NCBI RefSeq assembly: GCF_014851395.1
Contig: NW_024040707.1
Coordinates: 8,406,187-8,470,186, forward strand
Length of the DNA: 64,000 nucleotides
From: Micropterus salmoides
Taxonomy: Eukaryota > Chordata > Actinopteri > Centrarchiformes > Centrarchidae
Reading direction: 5' to 3'
Shown: positions 39,101-52,351 of the stretch, piece after piece
How the letters are laid out: every line of letters begins with the position of its first letter
Numbering within the stretch: the stretch's first letter is position 1
Translations under genes and position numbers: made by a program
Notes under the pieces: model-generated
The model's database searches: none
Told to the model about the DNA's origin: nothing
Seen by the model: only the letters and a program-made list of their open reading frames with translations

Positions 39101-42100
39101 ACTGCACCAGCCACACTGGAACTTCCTCTCTGCCTTCAGACACATGCCGCAGCTGTCCCGCTGGGCTGCACACTTGTACAAGTGCACTGTGGGATACAGG
39201 AAGCAGTGGGGATATACAGTGAACACACAACAACTGAGAAACCTACAAAAGGATTTGGAGAGTACTTTTCAAGGAAATGAAATATCCCCTCAGGCTATCT
39301 CTTCTTTTTTATCCCCAGTAACACATATTTTAAGATCCACCTGTGATTAACATACCATATAAATATGTATATACACACAGTATATTTGACTTAGAAAAGA
39401 CAATATTTGAATGCAGAGAAAGATTAGAAAAATGATGGACAGTGCAGGACATGCTGACTGGGGCATCTCTTGTTCTCACCTTGGATATTCTCCGGGTTAT
39501 CAATAATGAAGTTGCCGTTCCACACCACTGAGAAATCCACAGGCAGCTCACTGATTTTCATTCCCTCGTACAGATACTAGAGGCCAAGGATGGTGAGAAA
39601 GTGGGGGAAAGAAATAGAAAGAGAGATAGGGGTGACGGTGGAAAAGAGACAAAAAGAGAGGAGGATTTCAATGGGGGTTTTGGGAATTTGAGTTCCCATG
39701 AGTCCTTGTAGATGCAGCTCTATGTTTTTCCAATATTACCCCCAAGTTACATCATCTCATCATCAGAGAGCTGATAATGTGAGAGGCCACAAGAAACTGG
39801 ACAGCTGAGCAGAAGCTTGAGCTTCCCTTTTGGCCATTACAGATGCTGTCCTTAACTGCCACCTATGCCCTTAATTCTAGCCTGACCTGTGTGTATTCTG
39901 GGAATATACTGCAGAAGTCAGTATGTGCTTGACTGGAGGGCAGAGCCATGCTGCAGTCTTCTCCAATATAATTGCCTAGGCTGCAACTACTGTGCCTCCA
40001 CTGACTAAATGACACATATAATGTACACAAACACACAAACTGTGGCAATGTGGTGTTGCACGTTTTCTACAAACAGTAATGTAAATTATATAATTACTAC
40101 TGTACAGTATTTTCTGTATACGAAAAGTACAATGTATACTGTAAAAAATAATTAAATAAAAAATCACAAACACACACACCAACGAACAAAATCATGCATC
40201 ACCAATTACACCTAGGTTGGCACAATCTGGGAAAGTGTCACCCAACCTACCGAGCTGTTCTGGCACTGCACACTGGAGCTGTTGAAGCGGAGGGCGGTGA
40301 CTCTGTGGCTAACCCCCTGGATGTGGAGGACACACTCGTAGCCTCGCTGGCCAGACTGGGGCTGAGGCAGGTTCCTGGCCTTCAGGGTGATAGGCTTCAC
40401 TTCCCCTGCTGGGATCAGAATGTCCTCAGAGCGCACCAGCTGGGGACAGTCCTGGAAGAAACAAGCACAGGGAAGGAAGCCCACATCAGCACCAATCTGA
40501 ATGAGATTAATAAATAAGGACAATAAGAAGAATGAAGTTTTCAGAATTCATCTGAAGTAAGCATTTGAAAGTGACTCTGACCTTATAATATTCATAACTT
40601 AAGTCTGAGCATTGAACAACTCATATCAAGAGCGGAATTTTGAAAATGCTCATTTAACATAGAGAATTATTAAATACGCAGTCAGTGGTTTACAGTAGCA
40701 TCACACACAGAAGCTTTAGTCTTGGTGGCCTTTTGCCTTTCACATCCGTAAATCTTGAGTCCTCTTAGATCAGAGATATGACATCATATGGTGATCCCAT
40801 ACCAACCTCTATTCTAATACAACTTCATCTCTCAGCAACAGCTATTGGTATTTATAGACAAAGAGAGGCTGGCCTTTATTCATAATACTGACATAAGGGT
40901 AAAACATCTGATCTAACGTTGCGTGTGAGTTCCACTGCAAATATGTTGTATGAGACTGAAGGAGTAATACCCACCGTGGTGTTGTCAGTAGAGCCATGTG
41001 TACTGTAACTCAACACCCAAAGGAGCAGTTAATACAATTTGTTGTCCTTTACTACAAGTAAATTAGTTTAGGGAAGTAAAATAAAAAGACATGCAGCAAA
41101 TACCCAAATACTGTCTGCTTGCATAGCCAGAAACGCACGGAAAGCAGCATCCACATGGGAATATTTCAAGCAGTTTGTATCTACCGCATATGATTGACTG
41201 GGTCAGAGTGATCCTGTGTCATTGTTAAGACACTCTAAGCTCAATAACTCCAGAGATAATAGAGTGTTAATTGCTACTGCAGAGAACAAGAGCTCTGAAT
41301 GAGAAACGCCAATGTGGAAATAGAAGAGCTTAGATGGCTGTCTTTCTGAAGACATGCCCTGAGGCTGACACAGAGCTGGAACACAGAGCAGGATGCAGGC
41401 AGCAGGAAACAGAGAGGGGGAATGTGCAAGAAAGAGGAAGAGAGAGAGAGGATGGCAGAGGAAAAGATAGGGAAGAAAGAAAATGTTGTGCAAGCAAACT
41501 TGCATGTATGTGTTTGTGCATCGGTGTGTTCCACCAACCTCAGAGGCGTTGACTCGTCCCTCCTGGAAGGAACAGCTGGAGGGGTCATGGGTACACAAGT
41601 TGCGGTACTTGCACCAGTGGCAACGGAAGGCGCTGTTCACACATGACAGACACCTGCTCGGACACACACGCACACACACACACAAGGAAGGAGAGAGTCA
41701 GGAAAAAGCAGTGCAGACAAGGTGGGGCAGAGAGTTTGTCAAAGTGGGGGAAGGGCCACAGAGGAAATGAGTTCAGATCCCAAGTGGGCACCTGCTGTTG
41801 TTGTGCCCTTGTGGTTGGCAGAGTATCTAATAGCTGCTGGGCCAAGTTCTCCCTGCATATATTTTCTGCTGCCATTTATTAATACTGCGTGTCGTGTGTG
41901 AATGCTAGGCTGCATATTAGCCCCTAGAATCAGATGGAGAACGAGAGACAGAGAGTGAGAGAGTGGAGGAACATGAGTAATGAGGACAAATAAGACATTG
42001 GCACAGCTTGATCCTGCAATTACCATTAGCCCAGCATTGTTACAGTTTCGCTGTAATTACCAGCTGTTAGGTGTGTGAGCTTTTTTGCATGTATAATAAG

Positions 42101-45100
42101 TAAGTGTGTGTTTGTGTGTATGTGTCATTATAAGGGTACATACTGTACTGATAAGGTTGGAAGAAGTATTCAGATCATTACTAAATAAAAGTATCAGTAT
42201 TACTTACAGATATGCATGCATTTTCTTGTTTGTGCTTTATTTAGGAAACTTTTTTATGCACCACAATGCCGTACCGTTTGATCCATTTGTACTATCACAT
42301 TCTGCAAGTAAGAGCTTGAATCAAACTGATGCTTCTGTGCTTTCTGCATCACCTGCTAATGACCTCAGAATGCTTCTTCAGAACAGCACTTGAGTATATG
42401 TACTTTCCAACACTGTGTACTGGTTACATGGATGAACAGATGGAGAGAATGGGCAAGAAAACAGGAAGAAGTGACTGTTAGAGGCTATAATGTATGTTGC
42501 CATAACTAAGACAGCATACACTTTTGATCGCTTGTGATTTTTGTAATTACCACACTTTGTATTTATGAACAGTTGTTAAAAGAGAGTATTGTCGCTCTCC
42601 CTCTCCCTTTCTCTCTCTAAAATAAGGTAGAGTTATGCATACTTGCTTATTGTGAAATATTCATTGGTGCAAAAGCATGGGGGGGATCTCTAGCAAGCAC
42701 ACTAATTGCGAAGAATAGGGTTGATTCACCTTCTGGCAAACAGAGTGTACAGTATGTGTGTAAGAGGGAGAGAAAGAGAGAGTATGACTTGGCATCAGAG
42801 CTTGCGAAGGAGAGCATATGCTCTTTTCAAGTGTATGCATCTTTCTTTGTGTGAGCAAGTATGTTTGTCGTCACCGATTAACTGAGCTGATATGAGAGCT
42901 GATAATTGCTTTCTGTGCTACTCAGACAGGGTTCTTAGACCAGCCATATGAAGCTATAGGGAACTGTACGTTTGTTTGTGCGTCTGTATGTGAGACAGAG
43001 AGATAGCGAGAGAAATGCAGAAAAACACTGCCTGCTTTTATCTGGCAAAGAAGATAGTGGCTACAAACATTTTGTTTTAGAGCCAAGGGGATAGTGAAGG
43101 GATAATATGACATGCTACAATTCTTGCGTCCCTGCTAGCGACACTGCTGTGATATCCTTAGTCTCCTGCTCACTGTTCATTGATACTCCCAAGTCAGCAA
43201 GGGTTTTGGATCTAGCACAAAGAGAATCTGCCACACTGGACTGAAGCGAGCAATTGCAAAGGCACAGCCGACACCAAGATCTCCAGTCCAGGGATTCAAT
43301 TTAACATCACTCAATCAGGGACAGACATGGCATGAAAACGGGCATGAAATCCCTACTGAAGACCTGTTAGGCAGAAAGCTATGTGTTTTGTACTACAGCG
43401 TGACTGAGAAGAAGGCTTCATTAGCGCAACAGCACAGAAACTTCCTGTTACACTGCTCAGGGAGCAGCCAGCGATCAGATTACATTAGTCTTTACAGGGG
43501 ATATTTTTAGGGGACTGGGGCCGGCTAAGGTTGAGGACAAATTGTAACTAATTCCCAGAGCATTGATCCAGTGGTTTCGGGCAGCAGGTCTGGGGCATTG
43601 TTTTTGTAAATGAAAAGAGAATGAATGGGCTCTGAGTGAGATACTCACAGTTGGTGGACACTGCAGTTGTAAAATTTAACCTCCGTGCTGATAAGCATCT
43701 GACCAGTCTCCTTAGAATTGAGCCTCAGCTCAACGCCTGACCAATCTGAAAAAGAGTGGAGAAGAGATTAACATTTATTGTATGTCCATGCATCATACAT
43801 CATCATACTACAGTGCAGCTGCTTTATCTTTACCTTATTTTGCATTGCTGTGAACAACAGCATCATTAAATCTTATGCTAATTAGTCGCTATGAGCTGTT
43901 GATCTTGGCATACGAGTATATACAAGATATCTAGAAAAGTAGCATTTCTTTCTCAATTAATACCCCGGGCTTTTATTTGCTTAAATCACTGAACTCACAC
44001 TGCCTATATCTGGGATAGGCCTCTAATACTTTTACCATGCCGGTAAATCTGAATGAATAATGGTCACTGTTTCCGTAAAATGAACAAAACAATTTAATTG
44101 TGGAGAATCTAACTAATCGTACGATGTGTAGAATGTCCATATTGACAAACGTTGAATCATTTACATTGGTATGCATGATCTAAGCAGTTTAGAATTAGGT
44201 CAAGCAGGTGACCCGGTATGCTTAAAGTAGTTGAATACATTCAAAGAACTTCTATAAAAACCAGACCAGGCATCTAATTGAGACTTGTGTTTATTTGTCA
44301 AAATATACATATTAGCTCATTTCAATTACATACAGAGCCATTTCATCTGATCAAATTTTGTTTTCCTGCATTTTACTGAACAGTGTTCTGGCTGTGTCTT
44401 CTGTTCTCTGTAAAAACAGCCTCTTATCTCTTCCCAAGAGAATACAGACTCCATAAATATGCGTGTGTGAGTGTGAGTGTGTGTTTGTATATGTGTATGT
44501 GTAGAGCAGCCTGAATTTTGATGACATTCAGTGTGTAGGAGGCATGAATGACCCTCCGTGCCCTGTTCTCTCCACAGCACCTGTTGGGAATCAGGCTCGG
44601 TTTCACACAAGTCTGTGTAGCAGGCAGGCTAGGCTCATAGCTGACATCTACCATTGCACATTTGTCTCACAGGATCTGGCAAACAAAGTGGTACAGAGTT
44701 CCTGTCCACGCAAAACCTCCTCTAGGACTTTATTTTTCCATAGTGGAGAAGTGAGCCAGCTATTTTCGTCATCAGTCTAGAGTCCTCACAGTTTTATCCT
44801 AAACTCTCATTCAGTTTTAGTTTTAGTTTAAATTTCTCCTCTATCTTTTATTTTCAATTTATGTTCACTTCTCCACCTTTAATGTCATTTCCTCATTTCC
44901 CTGCTTCACTTTTCTCTATCTTCTCCTCAGGTCATCACCACTGCACGATCGATGTTGATGTGCAACAGATAGAAAGGTTTGCTAGGGGACAGGAAATAGA
45001 CGAGCATAGTGGGGAGGTCAGAAGGAAGTGGCCTCGGGGGAATGAATGTGGAGTAAAAATGGAGGTATAACCAGCTGGGAGAGGCAATGAAGGAGGAGGG

Positions 45101-48100
45101 AGGAATGGGAAAGGTGGTCAAAAGGGAGGAGGGAGGGGGATAGAAAGAGAAGAATGGTAGGATGGATGGATAGCTAGATGGATGGAGGAAAGGCTTAGGG
45201 GGGGATTGGCTGACATTTACCTAGGGGAGAACATTCATATTAGTGCCTGATGCACCACTCCCCATGGGAGCTCTGGGCAAACAGGACTGTCATTTACTCA
45301 CAGGGAGGAGGATTACCAAGCCCCCAAAACACACAGTGATTTCCACACACTGCACATAATATATTATTCAGGGTGTTTGGTTTTGTCACCCTGCAGCCAT
45401 CTTGGCTTGCAAACAACAGGTATTTATTGTCAAACAACAGGTGTTAGTATTCGTAATGATATATATGTTTGTAAATAAATTAATGTCGGCTGTGGTATAT
45501 TTATGGATATATGCTGAAGGAATTCTTGAAAGGTCACACGTTTTCTATGAATAGTTATTAGAGGTCATTAGCGTTTATTTATTCCCGGATCTAAAAGATG
45601 TTTTAGGCTGTGTTTAGATTCCAACAGGGGACATATTAAAGGAAAAACCTGAATAAGAAACATAATAAATTCAGATGTGTCCATGCTTCAGGGCTCAATG
45701 AATGGTTTGATGAGTATGAAAATGACTGAATATAATGCTATGGCCTTTACAGTCACCAGGTCCCAACCCAGTTGAACACCTATGGAAAATTAAAGACTTT
45801 CATCTTCAGATCTGTTTAGTGACATCTACGACTGTCTCTGATGCTCTATGTCATATTGTTATGTCTGGCTATGTTTTTTTTTTCAATCTGCTGTACTCAG
45901 CTCTCTCTTTTCAAAAGAGATGTCAATGAGATTCCCTGATTTAGTAAAGGTTGTATATATAAATGACGAAATATCTTTTGGAGGAATAGTCTTAATCCCT
46001 CCAATAGAGTTCTACAGACATGGCAAAGAGCACCAAAACGGTTCTGGATCTCATGGGGGCCTGACTTCATATTAAGACACTTCATGTTGGTTTTTCCTTT
46101 AATGTGTCACCCATCAGTATGTTCTACTCAACCATGAATATGTTTCTACTCTTGATTTTGTAAAAATGGCTGACCTCTGCTGAAATACAATTCATCACTA
46201 TAAAGAATAGCATTTATATATACTATTATTTATTAAATGTTTGTGCTTTATCAGGTGCCAATTTCTCTGAAGCAAACACTAGACCAGCTCGCTGTGTCTT
46301 CGCTATGTTAAGACACTAATCCACCACATCATCGTCCTCATCGTCCTCGTCATCCCTACAACTAAATCGTCCCCTGGCTGATTGAACCTGCATGTCAGAC
46401 CATTGCCTATTAGCCCAATCTGAGGGTAGTAATGTGGTGATCTGCTGCTCTGCCACAAGCCAGGGGACCTCAGTGTGTGCCTCAGCTCTAATGGGGCCTG
46501 GCCTTGTGTGTAGCACACTTCACTGCCAGACAACTGATCCTAGATCAGTGGGAGCTTGTTACATAGTCGATGCCTGCTAAAATTAGGAGTGTTTAATCAA
46601 TAAAGATGTTGCATGTGTGCAGATGAACAGTTGGCTCAGTGCAGCATAAATAGCAGAAAAGAGAGTGACAAATGGGAATCCTACAAAGACTGTGTTTAAG
46701 GTTCTAATTGCCATGATCAGATCAGTGTACTGTGGAATACATAGGAAAGAAAATTGGAAGCAGTTTGCATGCAATGGATGGTAGAATGTGTGAGTCTGTT
46801 TGTTATCTCTACCTTGGTCAGTGGGGATGAGGGGAACATCCTTAGCAGCAGGAGACACACAGAGTATCTGGTTGCCATTGACCTGCCCCTCCACCTCTGT
46901 CAGGTTCCCAAAGGAGCAGGTGATGCCTGCAGAAAGGTCTGGGACGTGGCTCACCTTCACCAGCAGCTGTATAAAGTGTGGGGCACATGACAACAATGTG
47001 TATATGATGTGACAAAGTTTATTAAACACAATAATTTGAACATGGAAATATAGTATGGTTTACAACATGCCACATTTTCCGATAAGGACTGGTGCACAGC
47101 CAAATGCATATATGATGATACAGGCTGACATGTGATGCCTCAGCACTGTTCTTTGTATCTTTGGTACAGAAGGGACATAAAAAAAAAACATTCTGGCTTG
47201 AAGCAGCAGTGAATGAAAAAAGGAAAAAGGAAACACTGCTGTTGGCAAAGCAGTCCCTCCACTTTGCCAAGAAATATTGCTGTGTCTTAAAAATGTTATC
47301 AACACCATAATAAGGAAAAAAAGGCTGCGTTCAGATCTTAATCTTCGATTTGAGTGTAGAAGATATCATTAAAGAGGTAGAGACATACATTGTGATCAAT
47401 CAATCAGTGGTCAATACTAAACAGCATAAAGGAAATTGGGGAAAAAAACTCCACTTGGCCAATTCTAGTTTTGTTCCTCTTTGTCTGTCCCTTACAAGGA
47501 CAAATATACATAAAACACAAGCGAAAGTGCAACAACAAAAAAAACCTATACACACATAATGTGCAGTACATATGCAATATACTACGCAGATGCACATAGA
47601 GGCATTTGAAGTCATTCTCTGGAGAGCAGTGACACTGGGGCTGGAGCATTCAGCTGCTCTGCCTATAAATAAATGTATTCTGCACACAGGGTGTGTGATC
47701 TGGCTCACCAGCCAAGAGAGGCAGCCTGGATAATTATCACCATGGCATTTCATAGCCTTGTTCCATTAGCTGTTATTTTTGGGCCATACCGTTTGAAGTT
47801 TCTCTTTGTTTTATGTGCCTTTCACTAAACACCACAGGGCTACTGGGACAGGCAAGGCAGCTGAGCAGCTTAACTGTAGGCCTTTCAAGAGATGCTGACT
47901 GTCTCAGTAGCTGACTACACTGTCTCCCTCGTTAACTGCCTTACTCTTGTACCTATTGAGAGGATGGGTTTTTTTTCTGGTGAGGACCTCTCGTCTTCCC
48001 CTGTTTTATTTTCACCATGTTTGTGTTGCTTCACTATGAGGTATGTCAGAGAGATCCGTGATTACAGCAATCAATGTCTTTTGTTCAATGTAGAATTCCC

Positions 48101-48190
48101 TGAGTAACCTCTCACATTAATTAGCTCTCATCGTTCAGTCAAGACACACATACAGATAAACACTCAAAATATGCTCATGCACCCTCACAC

Positions 48191-48225
<35 letters not shown>

Positions 48226-51200
48226 CAACAAGGCTGCTACAGAAAGTAAGCTTGTCCCAGAGTGTAAAGCCTTTGCTCTTTTTGTTCTCCTGCCTCCCCG
48301 ATGATGATGGTGCTGGGTGCTTTTGCAGCTTGGCAGCAACTACCAGCCTAATTGGTGGCAGAGTTTTAATAAAGTTAATTTGATTGTTTTCTTGGTGTTT
48401 CTATCTCTCCTAGTGCCCACATGAAGAGGCTGTGTTGTCATGGAGATAGCTGTCTGCCCCTGTGGAATTTTGAATTTGTGAGAGTTTTTGTGCATGTGTT
48501 TGGCGGAATGACCCTGTTACTGTTATGGCTGACATGGAAACCAATAACTGCTAGCATGTTCTCTGTTAAACTGCTGTTTGTAAACTGGACAACAGGGTGA
48601 GGTCTACTGAGGGTGAGTTTGAGGATGAGATATCATGCGATATCACGAGATATCGACACACTTAGCAGAATTGTTTTTCTGTTTAACTGGTTAAAGAGTC
48701 ATCTCACCCAAAATACGTGGAAAAACACGATGTGCCTTAGCTGACTATGAAACCAGGATATTGACGTTCAATCATCCCATCATCCATCCGTCCATCCTCA
48801 ACCGCTTATCCTGCGTATAGGGTACATTGTGGGACCTAGTTGTAAGTGTGTGTCCACGCATGTACATGTGCAGAATTCACCCGAACTTGGACAGGCAGAG
48901 CCTTTCACTGTTGCTCTATCTGCCTGTTTTTCAGAGTCCATGAGGAGATGCTGCACTGCACTCGGACAACTTTAACACCTACACACCCACCCACGTAAAC
49001 ATGTCTTGGCACACATATTGACGGCTCTGTACCAAGTGAGCATATGCACGCTGAAACGCCCACATAGAGCTCTTATGAACCTTCCCATCTAATGTTTATG
49101 CATCAACCATGATCAAGACTAGGCGAACTGCTATGTGGGATCATTTAAAATCTTCTGCCTCTGCACGTGGGTAGGAAATATGTAAATGGATTAAACAAAT
49201 TTTTCTTTGTAAGGTGTGCAAGCAGTCATTAAGATTGCAGGCATTTGAGATTGTGTGTGTGTTCTGTATGTATATGAATGTGTTTGTAAACTTACAGATA
49301 TGCTAGGCTCTGACACCGCAATGCTGTCTGGGTACACAGTGGCCATCACACACTGGTTGAGAGAGGCAGCGAAGCGGTATGGCTCGTCTGCACGCTCACA
49401 TCGGTCCCTCTGAGAGCAGCTGAACAGAGAGGGAGAACAAGGGACAAAGAAAGAAAGGCGTTACTGATATTTGTTTTTAACAGGAACACAAATAATTCCT
49501 TGCATTTCAACAGGTTCCCTGCATGGTTTGTGCTTGGGCCTTAAAAAAAGCTATTATAGCCCTGAGAAAAATATTATTACATTAGATTGTTACCAAAGTT
49601 GTAATAGGAACGAAAACATAGACCCCATGAATGAATAAATCACAGGAAAAAGAGGTACTGCCAAAGTTATAATAGGGAAGAAAATACTAACAATGAAAAC
49701 TAGAGAAAATGTATAAAAACAATCAAACAATAAAAATAATTGTGATATGAACAAATACATGTTACAATAAATGTAATAAAAACATTATGTGACAATTTTA
49801 GTTGGGAAAGTTGTGACAGATATTTAAAACAACAACAGAAGGAAGGGAAGGGAAAAAACATTACACACAAACAAACATTAACAGTAAATATTGTCTAAGA
49901 ATTGGAATATTAAACAATTTTGTAATAGGAATAAAAAAGTTCCAGCAGTGGTGACTTTTGTCTATAAATATGTGACAGGAATGACCACATGTATTTTACA
50001 AAAGCGGTCATTTACATAGCATGATTAATCCCCCCACTTCTGGACATTGTATAGAGGCAATATAATTAGAAGATATAAATGCATCATCATTCACCTTTTG
50101 ATCCACCACCTTTGTCTTAAGACATCTGGAGTCCTTTAGAATTGCACCTGATGCTTTGGGCTTCTTTTCTCTTTCTCTCTTAGTTTCCGTGCTGTCTGTC
50201 TTTTGTTGTATTGCTTACAAAGAAAAGCTCACTCTTGTAAAAAACAAATTGCATTTCATGACCGCCTTTTTTCACCTACGTAATATTGCAAAAATCAGGA
50301 ATATCCTGTCTAAAGATGATGCAGAAAAACTAGTCCATGCATTTGTTACTTCTAGGCTGGATTACTCCAATTCCTTGCTTGAAAAAGTCCATTAAGACTC
50401 TTCAGCTGATCCAGAATGCTGCAGCACGTGTTCTGACAGGAACCAGGAAAAGAGATCACATTTCTCCTGTTTTAGCTTCTCTGCATTGGCTTCCAGTAAA
50501 ATCCAGAATAGAATTTAAAATCATTCTTCTTAGCTACAAAGCTCTGAACGGTCAGGCACCATCTTATCTTAAAGAGCTCATAGTACCTTACTACCCAACC
50601 AGAGCACTGCGCTCCCAGAATGCAGGGTTACTTGTGGTTCCTAGAGTCTAAAGTAGACTAGGAGCCAGAGCGTTAAGCTATCAAGCTCCTCTCCTGTGGA
50701 ACCAGGTTCCAGTTTGGGTTCAGGAGGCAGACACCATCTCCACATTTAAGAGGAGACTTAAGACTTTCCTCTTTGATAAAGCTTATAGTTAGGGCTGGCT
50801 CAGGTGAGTCCTGAACCATCCCTTAGTTATGCTGCTATAGGCCTAGACTGCCAGGGGATTTCCCATGATGCACTGAGCACCTCTCTCCTCTACTTTCTCT
50901 CCCTCTGTATGCAACCTCATCCCATTATTGCATGTTACTAACTCAACTTCTCCCCTTTCCAGTAGTCTTGTGCTTTCTCGTCCCTCTCCTCTCATCTCAT
51001 CACTTCCTGCAGGTGTTTCTGGCTTGCGAGTCACCTGCTGCCCCCGTGTTCCTGCTCGACACCCTCTGCTACAACAACTATTGTTACTAGTCCTATTGTT
51101 ATTATTGTTATTATAATCATTAACATTGCGATTATTATCATTAACACTACTTTAAATATCTGTACCATTTTTCATTTAGTCTATAGCAACATCGCCTTTA

Positions 51201-52309
51201 CTGTCTGTACCTCTGTGTGTATATTGTGTAGGCTGCCTCCCTCCCCTCTCTCTCCTTCCATCCCTCTCTCTCTTTCTCTCTGTTCTTCTCCTGCCCTCTT
51301 CTCTCTCTCTCTCTCTCTCTCGCCCCCTCTCTCTCTCTCTTTCTCTCTCCTTCACCCCCAACCAGTCGAGGCAGATGGCTGCCCACCCTGAGCCATGGTT
51401 CTGCTCGAGGTTTCTGCCTCTTAAAAGGAAGTTTTTCCTTGCCTCTGTCGCCTAGTGCTTGCTCTTGGTGGGAATTGTTGGGCTTCTGTAAATAACATCA
51501 CAGAGTACGGTCTAGACCTGCTCTTTTATGAAAAGCGAGTGAGATAACTGTTGTTGTGATTTGGCACTATATAAATAAAATTGAATTGAATTGAATGATT
51601 GGCTAAGTTACATTGTTGTTAAATTAACCACTGCCTCCAGTTGCTAATTGAATACAGTATACTAACATAAACCATAAAACCACAGCACTAAGCACTACGG
51701 ACCCAAATTACATTCTTCAATCACTGCATAACTTTGGAGACTTAACTAGTGCAAATTACATGGCGTTCACTCATAAGAGATCTTAATGGTCAGACAGTGT
51801 ATCAAGTACCAGATGACACCCCCACAACCCTCCACATCCCTCATTAAAACTCACCCGCCTCCTCCTTCTTATTAAAACTGTGTGTTCCCTCCAGCCCATT
51901 ACACCAAAGGCTCTCTATCCTCATCCAACCTAGCAGTCTAAGTGTCTGGCTAACAGGCTGTCTGGTCACAGCAGCTCTAATTGGACTCTGATGGGTCAGC
52001 CGCTGTCCATGGTGCTGATGTGCCACTACAAGCCCTGTCTGCTCTCTCCTGGATACTGACTGTGTCTATTTGTGTGTGTATGTGTGTATGGAGTGTGTGT
52101 GGGGTGGAGTGAGGTGCGTGGCAATGTGTGTTAGCGCCCATATCATGCTTCTTAACCACATACTCTCATACATTCTGACTCTAAGCTACATCTTCATCCA
52201 CAGCCTCTGTATGTAATTATGTTGTCAGAAGTTCAAGCCATTTCCAGCAGACTCACACGAACAGGCAAAAGCACACTAAGGTTCACACACACACGCACGC
52301 ACGCACGCA

Positions 52310-52351
<42 letters not shown>

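Larger units (their letters stand above)
41654..43648 (-). other. plxna2 intron between window exons 4 and 5
   Basis: 2.0 kb. Contains the (UG)n tract at the 3' splice site and a hAT-like MITE at 42151-42414. Remainder unremarkable. Confidence 0.8.
46967..49295 (-). other. plxna2 intron between window exons 2 and 3
   Basis: 2.3 kb. Contains a (CA)n microsatellite (48194-48223) and a common fish repeat word at about 48779-48830. Otherwise nothing recognised. Confidence 0.75.
50255..51596 (+). mobile_element. L2-type LINE, 5'-truncated copy
   Basis: Plus strand, antisense to plxna2. Carries the C-terminus of a reverse transcriptase, a CT-expanded 3' UTR containing cagtcgaggcagatggctgc and ggaagtttttccttgcctct, and ends cactatataaataaaattga with a (TTGAA)n tail. 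This 3' UTR wording is very common in teleost L2-like LINEs. The 5' border is approximate. Confidence 0.85.
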
